Assembly: GCF_017497975.1 (NCBI RefSeq)
Contig: NZ_JAGDEL010000002.1
Location: 186,001 to 250,000, forward strand
DNA: 64,000 bases
Origin: Metabacillus bambusae
Lineage (GTDB): Bacteria > Bacillota > Bacilli > Bacillales > Bacillaceae
Reading direction: 5' to 3'
The position numbers and the translations under genes were made by a program. Positions 26,924-35,352 of this stretch are shown piece by piece. Every line of letters starts with the position of its first letter. Position 1 is the first letter of the stretch. Below the pieces are notes generated by a model. It was not told the DNA's origin and did no database searches. It saw only the letters and a program-made list of their open reading frames with translations.

Positions 26924-27052
26924 AAAGAGGCTGACTCAAAAGGGTCTGACACCTCCCAACATTACTAATATATAGTAGCCTTTAACGTTTAAGGTGCTGT
27001 ATATTGTGTTGGAGGGGTCTGACCCTTTGGTTTTGAGTCACCCTCTTCTTTT
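26924..27052. terminator. 129-base bidirectional hairpin terminator
   Basis: The 5' arm starts AAGAAAGAGGCTGACTCAAA and continues with GGGTCTGAC and CCTCCCAACA; the 3' arm mirrors it and ends in CCCTCTTCTTTTT. It separates the converging IDEAL-domain and LCP genes. The outer GGCTGACTCAAA base recurs in other terminators of this window. Confidence 0.85.
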
Positions 27053-27088
27053 TGTTTTATACGTATTGGTGACTAACAGATTGTAGAA

Positions 27089-28078
27089 TCAACCCACATC
27101 TGACTTATCCTCTTCATTTTGACCGTCACTATTATGATTTTCCCCCTCCAAAAATTCTTTAAGAGCTTCCTTATTTTGTTGAAAATCTACCTCTAATACT
27201 TCTCCAATATCCTCATAACGTATATTTTCAAAAGTGTCATTTTCTGGGATGCGAAGAGTCTCTAAATCTCCGCTATTATTTGTTACAAAGTCTTTTCCAA
27301 TCGTAAACAGTGTAGTAGTATCAATATTTGTATTCACATATGAATTCAAGACGCCCAATAGCTTAGGGAGTTTCGCCACATTACGAAGACTTACAGAATC
27401 CTCCACTATTTTTGAAACAACTTCTTGCTGTCTTTGTACTCGACCAAAATCACTCAAACGATCTTGACGATAACGGACATATCCCAACAGCTCTTTCCCG
27501 TGAAGGGTTTGCTTACCTTTTTCTATCTCCATTCCGATTCCAGAAGTCATTACATGTGGTACATCCACTTGAATGCCATTTGGAACGAGAATATCTACAG
27601 CTTCTTCGAATCCTTTAAAATCTACAATCGCGTAATAATTAATATCTAAACTAAAATTTTCTTTAATAGTTTTCCTCAGTAATTCTGGACCTCCATATGC
27701 ATAAGCTGCATTTAATTTTTGCTTCCCATGTCCTGGTATTGATACATACATATCACGCATAAACGAAATAAGTTTAACCGAATGAGTACGTTGATCATAG
27801 TGTGCAACCATAATCGTATCCGTTCTAGCTTGTTTTTCCCCTCTAGAATCACTACCTAATAAAAGAACGTTCACATCACCTATTTCACTTTTCTCCCCTT
27901 CAAAAGCATGGTTTCCTTGATCATTTTTAAACGTTTTGTTGTTACTTTCTAATGTCCCTTGTATGTACTGATAAACACTATATATTCCAATAAAAAAGAC
28001 ACAAAGAATAAGAAGCGCTCCAAATACTCTTCCCCATCTTAGTCTTACTCTCTTTCTTTTCCTTCTCTGCTCTCCCAT
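27089..28078 (-). CDS. LytR-CpsA-Psr (LCP) family cell-wall polymer ligase
   Basis: About 329 residues. A basic N-terminus and one membrane helix (about 16-37) precede the extracellular LCP domain: VLLLGSDSRGEKQARTDT (about 73-90), SFMRDMYVSIPG (about 105-116), KLNAAYAYGG (about 120-129) and GYVRYRQDRLSDFGRVQRQQ (about 200-219) with the catalytic and pyrophosphate-binding arginines. It transfers teichoic acid or another polymer from lipid carrier to peptidoglycan (TagTUV/LytR type). The ATG at 28078 has AGGTGG upstream; GTG 28090 also opens the frame. The acidic C-terminus (EGENHNSDGQNEEDK) is unusual. Confidence 0.9.
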   Translation of the reverse strand: MGEQRRKRKRVRLRWGRVFGALLILCVFFIGIYSVYQYIQGTLESNNKTFKNDQGNHAFEGEKSEIGDVNVLLLGSDSRGEKQARTDTIMVAHYDQRTHSVKLISFMRDMYVSIPGHGKQKLNAAYAYGGPELLRKTIKENFSLDINYYAIVDFKGFEEAVDILVPNGIQVDVPHVMTSGIGMEIEKGKQTLHGKELLGYVRYRQDRLSDFGRVQRQQEVVSKIVEDSVSLRNVAKLPKLLGVLNSYVNTNIDTTTLFTIGKDFVTNNSGDLETLRIPENDTFENIRYEDIGEVLEVDFQQNKEALKEFLEGENHNSDGQNEEDKSDVG

Positions 28079-28393
28079 AACTTGCACCACCTAAACGTAA
28101 TAACACAAGACTCTCCCCCATTACTTTTCTGGTAATAGGACCACTATCTAACTAATTAAGGTTAACGACAAAATACTAAAATACCTACCTTTTTAATAAC
28201 CTTATATAAAGTAGAATCAACTCATGAAGTAATCATTCTCCCATAACAAGTTTTCATTTGTTCGAATTTATGATTACATTTGTTTGAAATTTAGGTTACA
28301 TATTTGACATCGCAACGGATTTTACCGAATCTAAAAAGGATAGGATGTGATTCCACCCTAGCCTTAAAGAAGCATTTGCACTATTTTTCTATA
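28079..28393. other. Intergenic gap without recognised feature
   Basis: AT-rich upstream region of the LCP gene and downstream region of the patatin gene. I see no convincing terminator, RNA or ORF. Confidence 0.5.
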
Positions 28394-29308
28394 CTACTTC
28401 GTTTTTTGCTTTCGTTTAGCCTTATGTTTTTCAAAATCCCACTTTGACAAAAATTCCTTTGCGGAAGTATAACCTGAATGATATAGAAATTCAATTTCAT
28501 CCTTACTTAGTTCAAAATCAGTTGTGGTTATACCGCCAGTCGGAATTTTAATCGTACGGTCATTCGTTTCTTCGTTCAGATGTCGCAAATCATGGGCTTG
28601 AAGCATCGTTTTAAAAATATTTTTAAAAAGGTGTAACGGGGTTGGTATTACAGCTCCAATATCAACTTCATCTTTTACAAAACGGAAGCCGAACGTTGGG
28701 AAGCGGGGGTTATCAGTATCATATAACCATATTGGAAAGTTACTAAGTAATCCCCCATCTAAAATATAGGATTTGTTGTGGTCTTTAGATTTCCAAATAA
28801 CCGGACGGTAGAAAAATGGTATTGAGGCGCTCATCATAATCGCGGTTGAAACTTTTAAATCAGCAGGAGTCATTCTATAGCGATCCAAATCATCTGGCAA
28901 AATAAGCATTTGTCCATTTGAAACATCTGAAGCGATAATCTTTAATTTTCCTTCTGGGAGATCTGCAAATGTTCTAATGCCTTTTTCTGAAAGAATAGCA
29001 TCCACCCATTTTTCAAGATAATCATTTTTATATATTCCAAGATGTACCATAAGCTCCAAAAAACTACCGATAAGGGGAATTCGATTCAGGATCGTCCTAC
29101 CTCGGAATTTTGAATAATCTATTTCCTTAAACCTATCTCTAATTTCATAGCTTTTAAAGCCGCTTGCTAACAGAGCAGCTATTACAGCACCCGCTGATGT
29201 TCCTGCTAGCCTTTCCCATTCTACGTTTTCCTCTTCCATGGCTTGAATCGCTCCAATAAAAGCAATTCCCCTCACCCCACCGCCTTCAAAAACCGCATCT
29301 ATCTTCAA
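28394..29308 (-). CDS. Patatin-like phospholipase (RssA/YlbK type)
   Basis: 304 residues. GGGVRGIAFIGA (9-20) gives the oxyanion hole, GTSAGAVIAALL (about 37-48) the nucleophile Ser elbow, and DGGLLSNFP (about 189-197) the Asp of the Ser-Asp dyad. No signal peptide, so cytoplasmic or membrane-associated lipid acyl hydrolase. Start is TTG with AAAGGTGG upstream. Lys-rich C-terminus (KHKAKRKQKTK). Physiological lipid unknown. Confidence 0.9.
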   Translation of the reverse strand: MKIDAVFEGGGVRGIAFIGAIQAMEEENVEWERLAGTSAGAVIAALLASGFKSYEIRDRFKEIDYSKFRGRTILNRIPLIGSFLELMVHLGIYKNDYLEKWVDAILSEKGIRTFADLPEGKLKIIASDVSNGQMLILPDDLDRYRMTPADLKVSTAIMMSASIPFFYRPVIWKSKDHNKSYILDGGLLSNFPIWLYDTDNPRFPTFGFRFVKDEVDIGAVIPTPLHLFKNIFKTMLQAHDLRHLNEETNDRTIKIPTGGITTTDFELSKDEIEFLYHSGYTSAKEFLSKWDFEKHKAKRKQKTK

Positions 29309-29402
29309 TTTTTGCCACCTTTCTATTAGAGTTTATATATTATATAGATTTACGATATTATATGTGTATATAGAGGCGTACAAACCTTTTATCGACATAA
29401 AA

Positions 29403-29584
29403 GGCTCAGTTAAACTAGGTTGTTGATTTCCGCTGCAGGCGTTCGCTTTCCGCGGGCGGTCTGGGAGCCTCTTCGGTGCTTTGTACCTGTGTGAGTCTCC
29501 CTTGGACTCGCAATCCCGCAGGAGTCTCACGTATACGTTCCAATCAACAAAGTGCCAAAATCAACAGTGAGCTTTAACAGAGCC
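29403..29584 (-). mobile_element. MITE-like element, type B copy 1
   Basis: 182-bp non-coding element with inverted ends GGCTCAGTTAAA / TTTAACAGAGCC and a GC-rich core shared with type A (CGCTTTCCGCGGG, CGCAGGAGTCTC, GTTCCAATCAAC). Flanking 8-mers ACATAAAA (29395-29402) and AAATAAAA (29585-29592) differ at one base, as expected for an aged target duplication. Lies between the patatin and dctB genes. Confidence 0.75.
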
Positions 29585-29606
29585 AAATAAAAAAGAAGGC
29601 ACAAAA

Positions 29607-30668
29607 CTACTTCGTCTCCATATCCTTAATTCTTTCCTCTACAAATTCTTTTACAAAATCCTCAGTCACATACTGAAGAAACGTTTGATATACCGGCTGA
29701 AGGTTATCTAGCCATTCCCCCCGTTCTTGTTCGGTTAAGTAATGAATATCAATTGAGGATTCTCTTTCTATCACACGTAATTGATCTTTGTTCATTTTCA
29801 TCGACTCTTCTAACATCCAGGCAGTTGTCTCATCCATTGCATCGGTCAAACTAGATTGAACATCTTCAGGAAGATGATCCCAAAACTCTTTGTTCATCAA
29901 CACAGCATAGCCTAAAAACCCGTGGTTACTTATTGTCATATAATTTTGAAGCTCATATAGACGTCGAGAATAAATATTAGAAATTGTATTTTCCTGTCCT
30001 TCAAATTTTTCCTCTTCTAATGACATATAGACTTGATCAAACGGCATAACGATCGGCTTAGCTCCTAAGTGCTTAAACTGTTCTTCAATCATAGTGCTCG
30101 GCATAATCCGAAAACGCTGCCCCTTAAAATCTTCAGGCTTTTTCAATGCATTTTCACTGCTTGTCATTTGTTTAAAGCCATTGCTCCATAATGCCATCCC
30201 TGTTATGTTTTCATCTTCGTGGAGTCGTAAAAAGCTACTTCCAATTTCACTAGAAAAGACAGACGTGATATCCTCGTTTTTTTGAAACAAAAAGGGTAAG
30301 TCAAAAAATCCCCATTCAGGAGCTAGTCTTGTCATTTTTGATAAGGACGGTGCAATCATTTGAACATTATTGTTCATTAACGCATCTAACTCTTGTTCAT
30401 CGGTATAAAGAGTACCATTTGGAATAACCTCTACTTTAACTAAACCATTTGTTTTTTCATCAGCTAATTCAGCAAATTTTTGAGCAGCTAAACCCTTAGG
30501 CGTATTTTCAGCAACAACGTGGCTAAATCGAATAATGATTTGATCTGATAATCCCTCTTGTTCATCATCATAACTAATTTCTTCCTGTTTAAATCGATCA
30601 AAAGGATAAAAAAAGATAGCTAAGATCGTGATAATCACAAAGAAACTCGAGCCTATTAAATACTTCAT
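29607..30668 (-). CDS. dctB: C4-dicarboxylate-binding protein DctB (TRAP solute-binding family)
   Basis: 353 residues. N-terminal membrane anchor or signal helix (MKYLIGSSFFVIITILAIFF), no lipobox cysteine, then a TRAP-type DctP domain: FSHVVAENTPKGLAAQKFAE (about 49-68), PNGTLYTDEQELDALMNNNVQ, and RFRIMPSTMIEEQF near 190. In B. subtilis DctB works with the DctS sensor and DctP carrier rather than with a TRAP permease. No TRAP permease genes occur here, supporting that role. The ATG at 30668 is preceded by GGGGGT. Divergent from dctS across the repeat array. Confidence 0.85.
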   Translation of the reverse strand: MKYLIGSSFFVIITILAIFFYPFDRFKQEEISYDDEQEGLSDQIIIRFSHVVAENTPKGLAAQKFAELADEKTNGLVKVEVIPNGTLYTDEQELDALMNNNVQMIAPSLSKMTRLAPEWGFFDLPFLFQKNEDITSVFSSEIGSSFLRLHEDENITGMALWSNGFKQMTSSENALKKPEDFKGQRFRIMPSTMIEEQFKHLGAKPIVMPFDQVYMSLEEEKFEGQENTISNIYSRRLYELQNYMTISNHGFLGYAVLMNKEFWDHLPEDVQSSLTDAMDETTAWMLEESMKMNKDQLRVIERESSIDIHYLTEQERGEWLDNLQPVYQTFLQYVTEDFVKEFVEERIKDMETK

Positions 30669-30733
30669 CTCTCTTAATACCCCCATATTTATGTAATAGT
30701 AATTGTAACACGCATCATTTTCCATGGTAAAAT

Positions 30734-31490
30734 AAAGTTCAACTTCCTTCTGGGAGAAGTCTTTTCATTCTCACTGAAGGTTAGTTGAACTTATCGGACA
30801 TTTACTGGCAGTTTCACCAGTATCGACTTCTATCTATTCTCTCATGTAAAGAATAGGTAGAAGTACTGCCAGTTAATGTGGGATAAAGTTCAACTTCCTT
30901 CTGGGAGAAGTCTTTTCATTCTCACTGAAGGTTAGTTGAACTTATCGGACATTTACTGGCAGTTTCACCAGTATCGACTTCTATCTATTCTTGCATCTAA
31001 AGAATAGGAATGAGGTACTGCCAGTTAATGTGGGGTAAAGTTCAACTTCCTTTAGGGAGAAGGCTTTTCATTCTCCCTAAAGGTTAGTTGAACTTATCGG
31101 ACATTTACTGGCAGTTTCACCAGTATCGACTTCTATCTATTCTTTTATCTAAAGAATAGGTAGAAGTACTGCCAGTTAATGTGGGATAAAGTTCAACTTC
31201 CTTTAGGGAGAAGGCTTTTCATTCTCCCTAAAGGTTAGTTGAACTTATCGGACATTTACTGGCAGTTTCACCAGTATCGACTTCTATCTATTCTTTTATC
31301 TAAAGAATAGGAATGAGGTACTGCCAGTTAATGTGGGGTAAAGTTCAACTTCCTTCTGGGAGAAGTCTTTTCATTCTCACTGAAGGTTAGTTGAACTTAT
31401 CGGACATTTACTGGCAGTTTCACCAGTATCGACTTCTATCTATTCTCTCATCTAAAGAATAGGTAGAAGTACTGCCAGTTAATGTGGGGT
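30734..31490. repeat. Tandem array: five 151/152-bp units with two inverted repeats each
   Basis: Units start at 30734, 30885, 31037, 31188 and 31340 (periods 151, 152, 151, 152, 151). Each holds (a) a 58-base hairpin AAGTTCAACT...AGTTGAACTT with inner stem CCTTC-TGG-GAGAA or CCTTTAGGGAGAA, and (b) a second inverted repeat ACATTTACTGGCAGT...ACTGCCAGTTAATGT enclosing ACTTCTATCTATTCT/AGAATAGGTAGAAGT. Units 1, 3, 5 keep the inner pairing of (b); units 2 and 4 carry GGAATGAGG instead, breaking it. Units 3 and 4 share the TTTAGGG form of (a). No ORF spans the array. It occupies the divergent dctB/dctS promoter region. Confidence 0.95.
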
Positions 31491-31583
31491 AAAGTTCAAC
31501 TTCCTTTAGGATTTATTCTATTGAGTATTAGTTCAACTTCCTTTAGGATTTATTCTATTGAAGATTAGTTCAACTTCCTTTAT
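31491..31583. repeat. Three 37-bp partial repeats at the dctS end of the array
   Basis: AGTTCAACTTCCTT recurs at 31493, 31530 and 31567; the first two copies are followed by TAGGATTTATTCTATTGA. They reproduce only the first arm of hairpin (a) of the 151-bp unit. The last copy ends about 35 bases before the dctS start codon. Confidence 0.9.
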
Positions 31584-31615
31584 AAAAGAGCCTAAAAAAA
31601 AGAAAGGAACTCTTT

Positions 31616-33193
31616 ATGCAACGTTTATCCATCCAAACAAAAATAATGGGTTTAATCTTTTTTATTGTAGGATTTTCCCTTTTTCTCGCCGGCATCGTTA
31701 TTATTAGCAATTTTATTGATTCTGGAGAAGATGACTTAAAGCAAAGAGCACTTCTAACTGCTAGAACCGTTGCAGAGGTTCCAGATATTAGTGTGATGAT
31801 TACCGGTAGCACAAAAGAACGAAGCAAGATTAATGATCGAGTTGAGACAATGAGAATGATTCATCATGCTGATTATATTGTGGTGATGGACATGAATCAT
31901 ATTCGCTTATCACATCCTGTTCCTCATCTAATTGGTCAAAAGTCACAAGGCAATGATGAGGACCCTGCCTTTGCTGAACTTACTTATACAACAAAGGCAA
32001 AAGGTGAAGCAGGAACTGTCATTCGTGGATTCGTTCCTATTATTAATAAAGAGCATCACCAGGTTGGAGTCGTCTTAGTTGGGTATATGTTACCAACGTT
32101 TTTTGAAATCATTTGGAATTTACGAATTGAAATCTTGTTAACTGGTGCGATTTCGCTATTATTTGGTGGCTGGGGTGCATGGTTGCTTGCTTCGCGTATA
32201 AAAAAAGAGATGTTTAATCTTGAACCACATGAAATAGCGAGATTGGTGGTAGAGCGAACAGAGACCTTTAATGCAATGCATGAAGGAATCATTGCAATTG
32301 ATACAGATGAAAAAATAACTGTTTTTAATGATAAAGCAAAAGCAATGATGGGAATAGCAGGTGAGGTAATTGGTAAAAAAATTCATGAGATTATACCTGA
32401 TACAAGACTTCCAGAAATCCTTCAGTTGCAAAAACCGTTTTACAACAGAGAGTTAACCGTTCGCAATTTAAATATTGTTAGTAATCGAATACCTATTAAA
32501 GTAAAAGGAAAGACAGTCGGCGCAGTTGCGATCTTCCAAGACCGCACTGAAGTAAAAAAACTAGCAGAAGAACTTACTGGAGTAAAAGCATTTGTAAGCG
32601 CTTTGAGGGTTCAAAATCACGAGCATATGAACAAACTGCATACGATAGCAGGATTACTACAACTAGGTCATAAAAATAGAGCGCTAGAGTATGTCTTTCA
32701 AATTACCGAGGAACATGAAGAGTTAACGCGTTTTCTATCAAAAAATATCAAGAGTGAAAGTCTGTCTGGTCTTCTGCTTAGTAAGGTAAGTCGTGGGAAG
32801 GAGCTAGGCATCACCGTTCATATTGATCGCCATAGCCGATTAGAGTCTTTTCCACCTTCACTTGATGTTCATGATTTTGTGATCATTTTTGGAAATTTGA
32901 TCGAAAACGCATTTGACGCTTTTAAGGATAGTAATGAACTAGAAAAAGAGATCTATGTGAGCATTGAACAGCATGAAGACATTTTATCTATCCTAATTGA
33001 GGATAATGGATCAGGTATTTCAAAAGAAGTAGAAACCCAAGTTTTTCAAGAAGGATTCACTACAAAGGAAGGTTCTAACCGAGGAATTGGCTTATTTTTA
33101 ATAAAAGAAATCGTCGCAAAAGCAAATGGTACCATTCAAGTAGAGTCATATCCTGAACGAGGTACCTCCTTTATGATTACCTTTTATATGTAA
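31616..33193 (+). CDS. dctS: C4-dicarboxylate sensor histidine kinase DctS (CitA/DcuS type)
   Basis: 525 residues. Membrane helix 1 (about 11-32), extracytoplasmic PAS/Cache-like sensor (about 35-170), helix 2 (about 171-193), a cytoplasmic PAS domain (about 210-320, EGIIAIDTDEKITVFN), then the SpoOB-type H-box LRVQNHEHMNKLHTIAGLL (about 330-348) with the phospho-acceptor His, and an ATPase domain with NLIENAFDA, IEDNGSGI and EGFTTKEGSNRGIGLFLI. It senses external C4-dicarboxylates and phosphorylates DctR. Start ATG with AAAGGAA. Its stop codon forms part of the target duplication of the MITE behind it. Confidence 0.92.
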   Translation: MQRLSIQTKIMGLIFFIVGFSLFLAGIVIISNFIDSGEDDLKQRALLTARTVAEVPDISVMITGSTKERSKINDRVETMRMIHHADYIVVMDMNHIRLSHPVPHLIGQKSQGNDEDPAFAELTYTTKAKGEAGTVIRGFVPIINKEHHQVGVVLVGYMLPTFFEIIWNLRIEILLTGAISLLFGGWGAWLLASRIKKEMFNLEPHEIARLVVERTETFNAMHEGIIAIDTDEKITVFNDKAKAMMGIAGEVIGKKIHEIIPDTRLPEILQLQKPFYNRELTVRNLNIVSNRIPIKVKGKTVGAVAIFQDRTEVKKLAEELTGVKAFVSALRVQNHEHMNKLHTIAGLLQLGHKNRALEYVFQITEEHEELTRFLSKNIKSESLSGLLLSKVSRGKELGITVHIDRHSRLESFPPSLDVHDFVIIFGNLIENAFDAFKDSNELEKEIYVSIEQHEDILSILIEDNGSGISKEVETQVFQEGFTTKEGSNRGIGLFLIKEIVAKANGTIQVESYPERGTSFMITFYM

Positions 33194-33415
33194 GGCTCTT
33201 TTCTAAGAGATTGTTGCTTTTAAAACGAAAACTATTTAAGGTTGATTGGAACGGATTGCGAGACTCCTGCAGGAGCAGCGGGATAGGTGAGACTCATGCA
33301 GGCGTTTACGCCGAGGAGGCGCTCACCGCCCGCCCCGTGGAAAGCGAGCATCTGGAGCTGAAATCAACCACACCGTACTACTTGGTAAATAGCAACAAAG
33401 TTTGCGAAAACAGCC
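33194..33415 (+). mobile_element. MITE-like element, type A copy 2, between dctS and dctR
   Basis: 222-bp element with ends GGCTCTTTTC... / ...GCGAAAACAGCC, between exact 8-bp direct repeats ATATGTAA (33186-33193 and 33416-33423). The left repeat is the last codons and stop of dctS. Removing element plus one repeat leaves only 25 bases between dctS and dctR. Contains no supported coding sequence. Confidence 0.9.
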
Positions 33416-33448
33416 ATATGTAAAGACGATTGTATGGAGGAATGTTAG

Positions 33449-34132
33449 ATGAAAGCTTCAATTATTCGCGTTCTACTTATTGAAGATGACCCAATGGTTC
33501 AAGAAATTAATAAACAATTTGTTGAAGAAGTTGATGGATTTACTGTTATTGGCACTTCATCTAATGGTAAAGAAGGCATCGATTTTATAAAAAAAGAAAA
33601 ACCTGATTTAGCTTTAATCGATATCTTCATGCCTAATCAGGATGGTATCACAACGATAAAACAAATTCGTTCAGAGGGTCTAGAAACAGATGTAATTGCC
33701 ATTACAGCTGCTAGTGATATTGAAACAGTTCGGCGCGTTTTGCAATTAGGAGCGATTGACTACATCATGAAGCCGTTTAAATTTGATCGAATCAAACAGG
33801 CCCTTACAAACTATCTTAACTATCATTCCAAGCTTCAAGAAAAGGAATCGATCACCCAACAAGAATTGGATCGTCTCCTCTTTCAACCCAAAAAAGTAGA
33901 AAATAAACAGTTACCTAAAGGACTCAATGCTCTGACCCTTGAGAAAATAATCAATTATTTACAAGAACAAAATCAAGCAATTTCTGCTGAAGAAGTTGCG
34001 GAAGGCATTGGAATAGCACGTGTGACCGCTAGACGCTACCTCGAATTTATGGAACAATCTGGAAATGTAAAGATTCATATTGAGTATGGTGGAATTGGAC
34101 GTCCTATTAATCGTTATATGATTATTACCTAA
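33449..34132 (+). CDS. dctR: C4-dicarboxylate response regulator DctR (CitB family)
   Basis: 227 residues. N-terminal receiver domain with LLIEDDP (8-14), the phospho-acceptor Asp in LALIDIFMPNQDG (about 52-64), and DYIMKPFKFDR (about 105-115, the conserved Lys). The C-terminal DNA-binding part contains the helix-turn-helix AEEVAEGIGIARVTARRYLEF (about 180-200). It should activate the dicarboxylate carrier gene. GGAGG precedes the ATG. Once closely linked to dctS, now 255 bases away because of the inserted element. Confidence 0.92.
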   Translation: MKASIIRVLLIEDDPMVQEINKQFVEEVDGFTVIGTSSNGKEGIDFIKKEKPDLALIDIFMPNQDGITTIKQIRSEGLETDVIAITAASDIETVRRVLQLGAIDYIMKPFKFDRIKQALTNYLNYHSKLQEKESITQQELDRLLFQPKKVENKQLPKGLNALTLEKIINYLQEQNQAISAEEVAEGIGIARVTARRYLEFMEQSGNVKIHIEYGGIGRPINRYMIIT

Positions 34133-34137
34133 ATAGA

Positions 34138-34175
34138 AAAGGAGTGTTAAAAGGGCAGACCCTTTAACACTCCTT
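34138..34175. terminator. Bidirectional terminator
   Basis: AAGGAGTGTTAAA...TTTAACACTCCTT with flanking A and T runs, between the converging dctR and methyltransferase genes. Confidence 0.85.
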
Positions 34176-34179
34176 ACTT

Positions 34180-35070
34180 TTATTGCTTAGAAAAATGAAT
34201 CGTTACCCATTCATTCGTCTGTGCCTTTTCATGGATTGAAAAACCACCTGCTTGGAAATCCGCAATTAGCTGATCAATATGCCATTCCACTAAACCAGAG
34301 ATGATAAAATCATTGCTATTTTTTAATAGGTCATGTTTTTTCAAGATACTCATCGTTTCATTTGCACCAATATTGATTAATATTAAATCATATACATCTT
34401 CAATAGTGTAGTCCCCTGTAATTAAATCAGCTTGTACTACCTCAAGATCATTCGTAAGGTTATTCAGCTCGGCATTATGATAAAGCTCTCTTGCAACTTC
34501 CTCATAATCAACAGCAATAACCTTTTTTGCACCTTTCAGTGATGCTGCAATTGTAAGCATACCCGAACCAGTTCCTAAGTCGAGGACGCTTTTCCCTGTA
34601 AGGTCTTTTTCTAAGATCATTCGTAAACAACCTTGAGTTGTTTCATGGAGCCCTGTCCCAAATGCAGCTAATGGGTCAAATTTAAGAACGTTTTTATCAT
34701 GATATTGTTCTTGCGAATTGGGATACGAAATAACCCACCCATTTCCTAAATCGACATCTTCAAATTCATATGATTGCTCCCAATCAGCTTCTTCATGTAA
34801 GGAATAGCTAATAACTTCCCTTGATATAGAAAGAGTCGTTTCTAGTAAGGAATAATACGCTTCAGGTAGATTCTTTACTTCCATATCACTTGCGTAAATT
34901 TTCAAATCAACATGCTGGTCTTCTTTCTCTTCATATCCGTATCCATTTTGGACTTTGATGATTTCAATTGGTGATTCATAGTACAGATTATAAATTCCTG
35001 TTGCATTTAACGTGTCTGTGTATTGGTCAATTTCTTTATAAGGTATATTTATTGTAAATTCGTGTAACAT
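34180..35070 (-). CDS. Ribosomal protein L11 methyltransferase-like (PrmA paralogue)
   Basis: 296 residues. An N-terminal ferredoxin-like domain is followed by a class I SAM methyltransferase: FGTGLHETTQGCL (about 136-148, PrmA has FGTGTHPTT), SVLDLGTGSGMLTIAASLKG (about 160-179) and the acidic VDYEE motif (about 186-190). The post-motif IV sequence LINIGANE replaces the usual NI(L/A)A of PrmA. It stands alone and not beside dnaJ, where Bacillus prmA normally lies, so it may be a second, diverged copy with another protein substrate. Confidence 0.8.
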   Translation of the reverse strand: MLHEFTINIPYKEIDQYTDTLNATGIYNLYYESPIEIIKVQNGYGYEEKEDQHVDLKIYASDMEVKNLPEAYYSLLETTLSISREVISYSLHEEADWEQSYEFEDVDLGNGWVISYPNSQEQYHDKNVLKFDPLAAFGTGLHETTQGCLRMILEKDLTGKSVLDLGTGSGMLTIAASLKGAKKVIAVDYEEVARELYHNAELNNLTNDLEVVQADLITGDYTIEDVYDLILINIGANETMSILKKHDLLKNSNDFIISGLVEWHIDQLIADFQAGGFSIHEKAQTNEWVTIHFSKQ

Positions 35071-35303
35071 GATCGATTCCTCTCTTTATGCATGTGAACT
35101 AGTTTATTGGCTACCTTTTGTCCTATCACAGTTTAATATAGATTGAATTGGGATAGCAAATTGTTTTTCATTTCTAGGTGAGATAATTGGATTTAAGGGC
35201 TTCTTTAGATCGGGGAGTTTTTCTACAATTTGATAGAGAATTCCCCTTTGGAGTGAACATTCCCCGATATTTCACTCTTTTCCTCTCGCTTTTCCAATAA
35301 AAA

Positions 35304-35345
35304 ACAGGGTGATTTAAATGGTCAACCCCATTTGAATCACCCTTA
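35304..35345 (-). terminator. Terminator of the epimerase/aldo-keto reductase operon
   Basis: Minus-strand AAGGGTGATTCAAATGGGG...ATTTAAATCACCCT followed by GTTTTTTATT. The rest of the gap up to 35070 holds no recognised feature. Confidence 0.8.
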
Positions 35346-35352
35346 AATAAAC

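Noticed and set aside
30734-31490. CRISPR-like array
   Set aside because: The period is 151/152 bp with nearly identical units and no unique spacers, and no cas genes are in the window.
33211-33423. 70-residue ORF within the MITE between dctS and dctR
   Set aside because: Its frame runs through the GC-rich non-coding core and inverted end, and other copies do not keep it.
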